Shown: one piece after another, positions 1 to 6,314 of the stretch
Numbering within the stretch: position 1 is the stretch's first letter
Layout of the letters: each line of letters starts with the position of its first letter
Assembly: GCA_027731885.1 (NCBI GenBank)
Contig: JAQCAO010000041.1
Span: 1 to 10,765, forward strand
Direction of reading: 5' to 3'
Length of the DNA: 10,765 bases
Source: Actinomycetota bacterium
GTDB lineage: Bacteria > Actinomycetota > Actinomycetes > Nanopelagicales > Nanopelagicaceae
Notes under the pieces: generated by a model
The model's database searches: none
Told to the model about the DNA's origin: nothing
What the model saw: the letters and a program-made list of their open reading frames with translations, nothing else
Translations under genes and position numbers: made by a program

Positions 1-551
1 CAAACTGGCCAAGCATCGACATCGGCAAATCTCTTGAAAAGCGCCGCTTTACCCTCCATTACAGGAAGCGCTGCCTCTGGGCCAATGTTTCCCAGGCCAA
101 GTACCGCAGAACCATCTGTAACAACAGCAACGGTATTGCGCTTCATTGTTAAGCGCCGTACATCGGATGGATCTTCAACAATCGCCTGACAAATGCGGGC
201 CACACCTGGCGTGTAAGCGCGGGATAGGTCATCTCTAGTCTTTAACGGGACTTTTGCTTGAACCTCTAACTTTCCACCGAGGTGCAATAAAAATGTGCGA
301 TCGCTAACTTTGCGAACAGTTAGCCCTGCATGCGCAGTCAAGGCGTTGTTTATCTCTTGCGCATGATCTACATCTATTGTGTCGCAAGTGACATCTATAA
401 CTACTTTTTCTAAGAGCGATTCAACAACATCGAGTGCGGTAATTGTTGCACCTGCACCAGTGATTGTGCTGGTGATTAATGCAACTGGTTGAAGATCTGG
501 AGATCCTTCAACACGAATCGTGATTCCATACCCGGGTGATGTAGATGCCAT
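1..551 (-). CDS. NAD(P)-dependent malic enzyme with N-terminal ACT domain (partial, 5' part)
   Basis: Oxidative decarboxylation of malate to pyruvate in the cytoplasm. Only the first 183 codons are inside the window; the frame stays open to base 1. Residues about 8-85 look like an ACT domain ([14 protein letters not shown], then alternating strands and helices), a small ligand-binding module seen at the front of many actinobacterial malic enzymes. The malic N-terminal domain follows. The [10 protein letters not shown] motif carries the likely catalytic Tyr113. The stretch [20 protein letters not shown] leads into MEGKA with the likely general base Lys168, then [12 protein letters not shown]. 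The ATG directly abuts the upp stop codon (TAA then ATG, no gap). A GGAG 8 nt upstream of this ATG lies inside the end of upp, so translational coupling behind upp is likely. Cofactor preference (NAD or NADP) cannot be told from this part, because the Rossmann domain is outside the window. Confidence 0.93.
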   Translation of the reverse strand, partial: MASTSPGYGITIRVEGSPDLQPVALITSTITGAGATITALDVVESLLEKVVIDVTCDTIDVDHAQEINNALTAHAGLTVRKVSDRTFLLHLGGKLEVQAKVPLKTRDDLSRAYTPGVARICQAIVEDPSDVRRLTMKRNTVAVVTDGSAVLGLGNIGPEAALPVMEGKAALFKRFADVDAWPV

Positions 552-1190
552 TTAAACAACTCCGTAAAGACGATCGCCAGCGTCGCCTAAACCAGGAACG
601 ATATATCCGTGGTCGTTTAACTTCTCATCGAGTGCGCCAGTGACAAGAGTGATCGGAACCCCCGAATTAGCAAAAGCATCTTCGAGCACTTTTATTCCTT
701 CAGGAGCTGAGAGAATGCAAATGGCAGTGATGTCATCGGCGCCACGTTCGATTAAGAAGTTAATCGCCGCAACCAGAGTTCCACCGGTTGCCAACATCGG
801 ATCTAGTACAAAGCATTGGCGGCCAGAAAGATTTTCAGGAAGACGATTTGCATATGTGCTCGCTTGCAGCGTTTTCTCATCGCGAACCATTCCGAGAAAA
901 CCAACTTCGGCGGTTGGGATCAAACGTGTCATTCCTTCGAGCATGCCAAGACCTGCACGCAAAATTGGAACGACGACTGGCCTTGGGTCAGAGAGCTTCA
1001 ATCCAGTCGTCGCAGAAACCGGAGTCTTAATCGAAACTTTTTCGGTGCGGACGTCGCGAGTTGCTTCATAGGCGAGCAGGGTCACGAGCTCTTCAACTAA
1101 GTGGCGAAATGTTGGTGAATCCGTTCTTTCGTCGCGCAGAACGGTCAATTTGTGGGTAATCAGCGGGTGGTTGGCGACGTGAACTTTCAT
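552..1190 (-). CDS. upp: Uracil phosphoribosyltransferase
   Basis: Pyrimidine salvage: uracil plus PRPP gives UMP and pyrophosphate. The protein has 212 residues, close to the usual 208-210 for bacterial Upp, and is collinear with the family from [10 protein letters not shown] to the C-terminus. Visible signatures are PILRAGLGM (about 75-83), the PRPP-binding loop [12 protein letters not shown] (127-138), and the uracil-binding C-terminal segment [15 protein letters not shown] (196-210). The ATG is preceded by AGGAG with only about 2 nt spacing, which is short but is the only candidate. The gene is divergent from the TadA-associated gene. Possible -10 boxes in the short interval are TATTCT and TAAGGT (read on the minus strand); neither has a convincing -35. 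It is followed without a gap by the malic enzyme gene, so the two are probably co-transcribed. Confidence 0.97.
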   Translation of the reverse strand: MKVHVANHPLITHKLTVLRDERTDSPTFRHLVEELVTLLAYEATRDVRTEKVSIKTPVSATTGLKLSDPRPVVVPILRAGLGMLEGMTRLIPTAEVGFLGMVRDEKTLQASTYANRLPENLSGRQCFVLDPMLATGGTLVAAINFLIERGADDITAICILSAPEGIKVLEDAFANSGVPITLVTGALDEKLNDHGYIVPGLGDAGDRLYGVV

Positions 1191-1224
1191 GGCTCCTACC
1201 TTACAGGGGTTTCCAACTCGCCCA

Positions 1225-1719
1225 ATGAGTGAGAATATGGTGGATGTGACGGAAGCAATGGTGGACGAGGTAGATATCGCAGTTGCTGCGTGGCACGAGG
1301 ACGGCCGCTGGAATCTCGCGCTGTTACCTGACGCACATGATTTACCTCAAATTATTGATCGCCTAAAGTCACAGCAAACAAATGGTGGCGCGATCGCTTT
1401 ATTGGCAATCGATGAAGAATTCTTTATGTTGATACGCGTTTTAGGATCACACATCAGCATGTTTTTAAGTGATGTGACTTGTGCAATGGATTATGCAGTC
1501 GCCGCAGAATTTCTCGAACTCTGTGATTTAGATTCTCCTGAAGAAGATGAAGAACCTCTTCCGGTTGGGCATTTAGATATTTTGGCAGATCTCGGAGTTA
1601 ATCAAATGGAACTCTCTGCACTCTGCGATGATGCAGAACTTTTTCCAGATGAACAATTAGAAGCGATCGCTAGCCGCCTAGGATTTGCCGAACAATTCGC
1701 TGAGTTATTGGAGCTATAA
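1225..1719 (+). CDS. tRNA adenosine deaminase-associated protein
   Basis: A small acidic protein (164 residues from this start) of the actinobacterial family that sits directly upstream of tadA. The molecular role is not established; the name comes from gene neighbourhood. Recognisable blocks are [14 protein letters not shown] near the N-terminus, [16 protein letters not shown] in the middle, [18 protein letters not shown], an acidic linker (DSPEEDEE), and a C-terminal helical block, LDILADLGV through [20 protein letters not shown]. The start is uncertain. In-frame ATGs lie at 1189, 1225, 1237 and 1258. The 1189 ATG overlaps the upp start codon on the other strand and leaves no leader. I chose 1225 because it leaves room for the divergent upp leader. 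1258 ([12 protein letters not shown]) has a weak GGAAG in front of it and a possible TATGGT -10 at 1236, and is nearly as good. tadA follows 29 nt downstream. Confidence 0.85.
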   Translation: MSENMVDVTEAMVDEVDIAVAAWHEDGRWNLALLPDAHDLPQIIDRLKSQQTNGGAIALLAIDEEFFMLIRVLGSHISMFLSDVTCAMDYAVAAEFLELCDLDSPEEDEEPLPVGHLDILADLGVNQMELSALCDDAELFPDEQLEAIASRLGFAEQFAELLEL

Positions 1720-1748
1720 GAATTTCAAATCAAAGCCTTGAATCTCTG

Positions 1749-2180
1749 ATGGATAAAGCGATCGCAATTGCAGAAAAAGCAACTGCAACTGGCGATGTAC
1801 CGGTCGGTGCACTTGTCATAAACAAAGATGGAATTGTTGTCGGAAGCGGTTCGAATGAACGCGAAGTCAAAAACGACCCAACTGCGCATGCCGAAATAGT
1901 CGCGCTAAGAAACGCTGCGAGCCGATTGCAAAATTCTCGGCTTGATGGTTGCACTTTGATAGTGACTTTAGAACCTTGCGCGATGTGTGCTGGCGCAATC
2001 GCACAAGCGCGCATTTCTCATCTAATTTTCGGCGCGTGGGATAAGAAAGCTGGCGCAGTTGGTTCTGTCTGGGATGTGATTAGAGATCCGCGCGCACTTT
2101 ATAAAATGGATGTAACTTCTGGAGTTCGCGAGGCCGAATGCGCCAAGCTTTTAAGTGATTTCTTCGAAAAGCAGCGTTGA
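1749..2180 (+). CDS. tadA: tRNA-specific adenosine deaminase TadA
   Basis: Deaminates the wobble adenosine (A34) of tRNA-Arg(ACG) to inosine. It belongs to the cytidine/deoxycytidylate deaminase fold. The zinc site is complete: HAEIVAL supplies the zinc ligand His47 and proton-shuttling Glu49, and PCAMCAGA supplies Cys77 and Cys80. NEREVKNDPTAHAE and the later FGAWDKKAGAVGS also fit TadA, where guanine and nucleoside deaminases would differ. The protein is 143 residues, slightly shorter than the usual 150-165, because the N-terminus begins right at helix 1. No Shine-Dalgarno sequence is visible before the ATG. The frame is open back into the previous gene but contains no ATG, GTG or TTG there, only a CTG at 1746. 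Translation may be coupled to the upstream gene. It is convergent with the transporter gene, with one nucleotide between the stop codons. Confidence 0.95.
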   Translation: MDKAIAIAEKATATGDVPVGALVINKDGIVVGSGSNEREVKNDPTAHAEIVALRNAASRLQNSRLDGCTLIVTLEPCAMCAGAIAQARISHLIFGAWDKKAGAVGSVWDVIRDPRALYKMDVTSGVREAECAKLLSDFFEKQR

Positions 2181-2181
2181 T

Positions 2182-4515
2182 TTAAACCAATAGTTCGTAA
2201 GAAGGATTCAAGATAGTCAGCGCACCTTCTTCTTCGCCGACCATGCCTTCTGCACGAATCTGCGAACCGACTTCAAGGCCTGCGATCTCGCGGCGACCTA
2301 AAAATTGCAAAGTAACGCCACCGGTCTGATCCCAAACTTCGACTTGAAGAATTGGGGCTGATCCACGCGGTGCGCTCTTAATCGCTGTCACCTTGCCTTG
2401 AACATGGGCTCGCTTGCGCCACTGAATCTCGCCGATAGGTGTCATTTCTTCTGCGTAGTGGCTAACGGGTTCAACGTTCTTCATAACATCTTCGATTGGT
2501 TTAAATCGCGCAACAGGTGCGGCCACCGGTTTCACTTCACTTGGCGCAGCAAGGGTTAACTGTGAGGATGAAGTAATGCGATCCACGTCAAAAGGAACAA
2601 TGGTTGCGACGACGCGCTGCAATTGAGAAATAGGTGCAGCAATCTCTTCAGCAGTTTGATCGTGAAGCAAGCGGCCAAGGAAACCTGAATATGAACGGCG
2701 CGGAAGCAAGAGCGTCAATTCAACATCTTGCTTCTCGGTCATACGAATTGCATAGTCAAGTGCTGAGTTTGCAAGGCGTCTATCCGGGCAGTCGATTAGT
2801 TCGAGAGTCACATCATCTAGCGCATCTGATTTTGCCCACGCCTCTTTAATATCTTCTGCCCGTCGATCGTCAATTACAAAGTGAACAGCGCTTAGATTTC
2901 GTGGCTTAAGGCTACGCGCGTAACGAACCGCACCAACCGTTGCGATATCTACATTGTCAACAAGAACTGTCACATCGTGTCGTGCGATTGAAGTCGCACG
3001 CTCCTGATGTTGCTTGATAGTAAGTGCTTTTTGTTCGCGTGCGTATTGCTTATTAAATTTCAACATTAGAATCACAACTAATGGCGTACCGATTACGACA
3101 ACCCAGGTGCCTTGTGAGAACTTCACTATTGAAAGAACTAGAACTGTAAAAACTGCAATCGCAGTTGAGATACTGTGCGATAAAATTTTTCGCTTTGGCA
3201 GCTTTAGGCGGATACTCCTTTTTGTCATTCCCGCTCCGGTTAGGGCGAACCCCACAAATACTGAGAGGGCGTAAATTGCCGCCAAAACCGTAATACTCGC
3301 TTGAGTAACAATGACCAATAGCGTGGCGAAACCAGCTATAAATAAAACCCCATTTGAAAAGACTAATTTATGGCCACGTTGTGTCAGCCTACGAGGCAAA
3401 TAACCATCGTTAGCCACCATATTGACCAAATTAGGAAATGCGGTAAAACAGGTATTTGCGCCTGCAAATAAAATAAGCATGGTTCCAGTTTGAGTTAGGA
3501 TGAAAAGAATATCTCCAATGAGTCCATCACCAAGTGCAGCCTTCGCAATTAGTGAGATCACAGTTGGTGTTCCATCGGCATATGGAATTGCCTGAGTTTC
3601 TTTGGCAAGCCAAGCAATACCGATAATTAAAGTGCCTAGAGTGGCGCTCATGAGTATCAATACTTTTTTCGCATTTACGTGCCCTGGGTTTTTAAATAAC
3701 GGAACACTATCTGAGATCGCCTCAAGTCCAGTGAGAGATGCGCTTCCATTTGCAAATGCTTTTAGTATTAAAAGCATCGCCGCAACTGAGAGCAAACCTT
3801 GAGCCTGTCCGATTGGAACCAGCCCCTCCGTATCTTGGCTATAGACCGGCAAAGTTCCTGCAAAGTATCTATAAATTCCAAAAATGAAAACAATAAGCAT
3901 TGAGCCCATGAAGAGATAAGACGGAATTACAAAAAAAGCACCTGCTTCTTTTACTCCTCGTAGATTTACATAGGTAAGAGTAAATACGATTAAAACTGTA
4001 ATTTGTACCTTAAATGGATTTAACTCTGGGAAGGTTGATAAAAGTGCAGCAACTCCTGCGGCAGATTGAATTGCAACAGTAATGATGTAGCCAAACATAA
4101 GTTCAACAGCTGCAACTTGTGAAACTACTCGTCCAAAGTTTTCGCGAGAGACAAGATAGGCGCTGCCAGAACGTGTGTATGTTGTAATAACGTCGCGATA
4201 TAGAAGTGTGATTGCGATCAACATCACGATGATGATCCCGATCATGGGAGGGAAAATCGTAAACGCTGCGAGACCGAAGGCAGGAATTAGCGCAACAAGT
4301 ATCTGCTCGCCGCCGTAGGCAGAGGAAGAGATGCAGTCAGAAGAGAGAACTCCAAAAGCATTCTTCTTACTTAACCTCTGGGAGGACAAGGTGTGGCGAT
4401 TAAGCGGTATCCCAAGGAAATACTTTTTGACTTTGTAACTTAATGGGTCTTTAAGGTGACCCAGTTCTCGTCTAACAACTGGTGTATCCGCACCATCCGT
4501 CCAAGACTTTGGCAC
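2182..4515 (-). CDS. KimA-like APC-superfamily potassium transporter with Usp-like domain and C-terminal OB-fold
   Basis: A membrane transporter of 777 residues (numbered from the GTG start). The core at about residues 30-490 has roughly 12 hydrophobic segments and, from memory, aligns with Bacillus KimA (YdaO), a high-affinity K+ importer. Matching blocks are FGVLSSDCISSSAYGGEQI (Asp60, Tyr67), LYRDVITTYTRSGSAYLVSREN, TGLEAISDSVPLFKNP (Glu265) and LFAGANTCFTAFPNLVNMVANDGYLPR. Residues about 512-640 form the cytoplasmic Usp-like domain also present in KimA. After a Pro/Ala/Val-rich linker (641-695) comes an OB-fold (696-776) ending in TLQFLGRREIAGLEVGSQI and TILNPSYELLV. That domain is normally a separate actinobacterial protein (Rv2694c-like). 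An ATG at 4572 would also open the frame, but the GTG at 4515 has GAAGGAG exactly 5 nt upstream, so I use it. Amino-acid transport is a weaker alternative. Confidence 0.88.
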   Translation of the reverse strand: MPKSWTDGADTPVVRRELGHLKDPLSYKVKKYFLGIPLNRHTLSSQRLSKKNAFGVLSSDCISSSAYGGEQILVALIPAFGLAAFTIFPPMIGIIIVMLIAITLLYRDVITTYTRSGSAYLVSRENFGRVVSQVAAVELMFGYIITVAIQSAAGVAALLSTFPELNPFKVQITVLIVFTLTYVNLRGVKEAGAFFVIPSYLFMGSMLIVFIFGIYRYFAGTLPVYSQDTEGLVPIGQAQGLLSVAAMLLILKAFANGSASLTGLEAISDSVPLFKNPGHVNAKKVLILMSATLGTLIIGIAWLAKETQAIPYADGTPTVISLIAKAALGDGLIGDILFILTQTGTMLILFAGANTCFTAFPNLVNMVANDGYLPRRLTQRGHKLVFSNGVLFIAGFATLLVIVTQASITVLAAIYALSVFVGFALTGAGMTKRSIRLKLPKRKILSHSISTAIAVFTVLVLSIVKFSQGTWVVVIGTPLVVILMLKFNKQYAREQKALTIKQHQERATSIARHDVTVLVDNVDIATVGAVRYARSLKPRNLSAVHFVIDDRRAEDIKEAWAKSDALDDVTLELIDCPDRRLANSALDYAIRMTEKQDVELTLLLPRRSYSGFLGRLLHDQTAEEIAAPISQLQRVVATIVPFDVDRITSSSQLTLAAPSEVKPVAAPVARFKPIEDVMKNVEPVSHYAEEMTPIGEIQWRKRAHVQGKVTAIKSAPRGSAPILQVEVWDQTGGVTLQFLGRREIAGLEVGSQIRAEGMVGEEEGALTILNPSYELLV

Positions 4516-4520
4516 AAAAA

Positions 4521-4527
4521 CTCCTTC
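4521..4527 (-). promoter_or_regulatory. Ribosome-binding site deciding the transporter start
   Basis: Read on the minus strand this is GAAGGAG followed by TTTTT and then GTG (4515-4513). The strength and 5-nt spacing point to the GTG start, not the ATG 57 nt further upstream (4572), which has no such signal and would lie 3 nt from the gabD start codon. Confidence 0.7.
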
Positions 4528-4563
4528 AGTTACCGCGGCTAGCGCGTTCAATTGCCTTTTCAG

Positions 4564-4569
4564 TATGCT
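4564..4569 (+). promoter_or_regulatory. Possible -10 box of a leaderless gabD transcript
   Basis: TATGCT fits the TANNNT pattern of an actinobacterial -10 element. It ends 6 nt before the gabD ATG at 4576, so transcription would begin at or next to the A of the start codon. No Shine-Dalgarno sequence precedes gabD, which agrees with leaderless expression. No good -35 hexamer was seen at 16-18 nt. Confidence 0.4.
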
Positions 4570-4575
4570 CATCTT

Positions 4576-5994
4576 ATGCGCACTCAGTTATATATAGATG
4601 GCCAATGGGTCGATGGAAATGGCACTTTGGATGTAATTGATCCAAGTGACGGCTCAGTTATAGCCAAAGTTGCCACCGCCGGCGATGCCGAGATTGAGGC
4701 TGCGCTAGCCGCTGCCGATCGCGCCGCACCCGCCTGGGCCAAGACCGCCCCGCGCGTGCGCGGTGAAATCCTGCGCAGAGCATTTGAACTTATGACGCAA
4801 GAAGCTGATTACCTCGCCGAGTTAATTTCAAAAGAGAATGGCAAAGCGCTACCTGATGCCAAAGGTGAAGTTGCTTATGCCGCCGAATTTTTCCGTTGGT
4901 TCTCTGAAGAAGCAGTCCGTATTGCTGGTGATTTCAGAATGTCGCCAAGTGGAGATAAACGAATTCTTGTTACGCATCAACCAGTCGGTCTCTCAATACT
5001 TATTACACCTTGGAACTTTCCGGCTGGAATGGCAACTCGTAAGATAGGTCCAGCCATCGCTGCGGGATGCGCCATGATTTTAAAGCCAGCAGGAGAGACA
5101 CCTCTTACTGCGCTCGCCATCGTTGATATTTTAGATCGCGCGGGAGTTCCTAAAGGTGTTGTTAATTTGATTCTGCCAACCCCAACGGGACCAGCGATTG
5201 CAAAAATGTTGCACGATAAGCGCGTTAAGAATCTTTCCTTTACTGGCTCAACAGAAGTTGGTCGCATAATCCTTAAAGAAGCTGCCGACAATGTAATTCG
5301 CTGTTCTATGGAACTTGGCGGAAACGCACCATTTGTTGTTATGGATGATGCGAATATTGATGAAGCGGTAAAGGGTTTAATGCTCGCCAAGATGCGCAAT
5401 GGTGGCGCAGCCTGCACCGCCGCAAATCGTATTTATGTGCAACGCCCAGTTGCGAAAGAATTTATTGAAAAGTTTACAGCCGCAATGGGCGCATTTGTAA
5501 TGGGACGCGGTCGCGACGCAGGTGTGCAGCTCGGTGCCAGCGTTTCTGTTAAAGAGCGCAACAAGATCGCTGAACTCGTTGATAACTCCATTAAAGCTGG
5601 CGCAAAGGTTTTAACTGGCGGAAAAACTCCAGATGGTCCGGGCGCTTTCTATCCCGCAACCGTTTTAGAAGTAGATAAAAAGGCTGAAATTCTCAAGCAC
5701 GAAGTCTTTGGCCCCGTTGCCCCTGTCGTAGTTTTCGACACTGATGACGAAGCGATCCAATTAGCTAATAGCACTGACTTTGGATTAATTAGTTACGTCT
5801 ATTCTGAAAATCTAAAGCGCGCTATTCAAATATCTGAGGCGATTGAATCCGGAATGGTTGCAATCAACCGCGGTCTTATTTCCGATCCAGCCGCACCATT
5901 TGGTGGTGTGAAGCAATCTGGTTTAGGCCGCGAAGGTGGCTTCGATGGAATCCACGAATTTCTCGAAACCAAATACATCGGGGTCGAGATTTAA
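4576..5994 (+). CDS. gabD: NAD(P)-dependent aldehyde dehydrogenase, succinate-semialdehyde dehydrogenase type
   Basis: Oxidises an aldehyde to its acid; the best fit is succinate semialdehyde to succinate (GABA breakdown to the TCA cycle). The 472 residues from MRTQLYIDGQWVDG match the usual family length. Catalytic features are ITPWNFPAG with Asn147, LKPAGETPL with Lys170, FTGSTEVG (222-229, cofactor loop), MELGGNAP with the general base Glu246, GGAACTAANR with nucleophile Cys280, and EVFGPVAPV (376-384). The C-terminal GLISDPAAPFGGVKQSGLGREG resembles SSADH over other aldehyde dehydrogenases. The reading frame extends 8 codons upstream to a TTG, but homologues begin at this ATG. Oddities: the active-site loop lacks the second cysteine found two residues after the nucleophile in many SSADHs, and the first ~70 codons are richer in GCC and CGC than the rest. 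No gabT aminotransferase is adjacent. Substrate is inferred, not proven. Confidence 0.88.
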   Translation: MRTQLYIDGQWVDGNGTLDVIDPSDGSVIAKVATAGDAEIEAALAAADRAAPAWAKTAPRVRGEILRRAFELMTQEADYLAELISKENGKALPDAKGEVAYAAEFFRWFSEEAVRIAGDFRMSPSGDKRILVTHQPVGLSILITPWNFPAGMATRKIGPAIAAGCAMILKPAGETPLTALAIVDILDRAGVPKGVVNLILPTPTGPAIAKMLHDKRVKNLSFTGSTEVGRIILKEAADNVIRCSMELGGNAPFVVMDDANIDEAVKGLMLAKMRNGGAACTAANRIYVQRPVAKEFIEKFTAAMGAFVMGRGRDAGVQLGASVSVKERNKIAELVDNSIKAGAKVLTGGKTPDGPGAFYPATVLEVDKKAEILKHEVFGPVAPVVVFDTDDEAIQLANSTDFGLISYVYSENLKRAIQISEAIESGMVAINRGLISDPAAPFGGVKQSGLGREGGFDGIHEFLETKYIGVEI

Positions 5995-6012
5995 ATTCCT
6001 GCCCAATTAATA

Positions 6013-6100
6013 TGGCGGAGGATGAGGGATTTGAACCCTCGAAAGGTTGCCCTTTACACGCTTTCCAAGCGTGCGCACTCGGCCGCTATGCGAATCCTCC
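6013..6100 (-). tRNA. tRNA-Ser (anticodon GGA), CCA encoded
   Basis: A full cloverleaf on the minus strand. Acceptor stem GGAGGAT (5' end at 6100) pairs with ATCCTCC, then discriminator G and an encoded CCA (6015-6013). The D-stem is GCA/TGC. The anticodon stem CACGC/GCGTG encloses loop TTGGAAA with anticodon GGA (6066-6064). The long variable arm AAAGG-GCAA-CCTTT is typical of a class II serine tRNA. The T-arm is GAGGG-TTCAAAT-CCCTC. It reads UCC and UCU codons. It converges on gabD with 18 nt between, and is divergent from the SRP RNA, a common actinobacterial arrangement. Confidence 0.97.
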
Positions 6101-6103
6101 TGG

Positions 6104-6117
6104 CGGGATCGCTCCCG
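6104..6117. repeat. Short inverted repeat in the tRNA-Ser leader
   Basis: CGGGA (6104-6108) and TCCCG (6113-6117) are perfectly complementary around a 4-nt loop. It lies 4 bp outside the tRNA 5' end, so in the tRNA precursor it would be a leader hairpin close to the RNase P cut. No T-tract follows on either strand, so it is not an obvious terminator. Confidence 0.4.
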
Positions 6118-6144
6118 ACTGGCTAAGGGTAACGGGGTAATAAC

Positions 6145-6150
6145 TATGAT
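6145..6150 (+). promoter_or_regulatory. Probable -10 box of the SRP RNA promoter
   Basis: TATGAT is a strong match to the TATAAT/TANNNT -10 consensus. It ends 6 nt before A6157, exactly where the base-paired 5' end of the SRP RNA begins. A clear -35 element was not found. Confidence 0.55.
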
Positions 6151-6156
6151 TACGCC

Positions 6157-6249
6157 AGATCCCTCACGCGGCATTACCGCGCTGAACTCCCCCAGGGTAG
6201 GAATACAGCAAGGGTAGGCGCGCTCTAATGGGTGCGTGGGGGGTCCTTT
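6157..6249 (+). ncRNA. ffs: Signal recognition particle RNA (4.5S, small bacterial type)
   Basis: The Ffh-binding helix 8 is recognisable: CAGG (6193-6196), a 3-bp stem GUA/UAC closing a GGAA tetraloop (6200-6203), and AGCA (6207-6210) forming the symmetric and asymmetric loops. The ends pair over 12 bp (6158-6169 with 6234-6245, including G-U pairs), and a CAUUA/UAAUG helix and a GC-rich helix lie between. The length of about 93 nt fits the short 4.5S class without an Alu domain. It acts with Ffh and FtsY in co-translational membrane targeting. The exact ends are inferred from the pairing and from the -10 box at 6145. It lies between divergent tRNA-Ser and dnaX, its usual position in actinobacteria. 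Confidence 0.93.
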
Positions 6250-6253
6250 ATAT

Positions 6254-6272
6254 AGTGCCAGTCGGTACTTTG
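6254..6272 (+). terminator. Possible hairpin terminator after the SRP RNA
   Basis: AGTGCC (6254-6259) can pair with GGTACT (6264-6269), with one G-U pair, around loop AGTC, followed by a short TTTG. The stem is modest and the T-run poor, so termination may be partial, allowing read-through into dnaX 42 nt downstream. Confidence 0.35.
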
Positions 6273-6314
6273 TAATAGGTTGTAAATATCGTTGCGCAGA
6301 AGAGAGGAGTGAAA

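Noticed and set aside
6309..6314. GTG at 6309 as the dnaX start
   Set aside because: It overlaps the GGAG ribosome-binding site that serves the ATG at 6315, and homologues begin at the equivalent of that Met.
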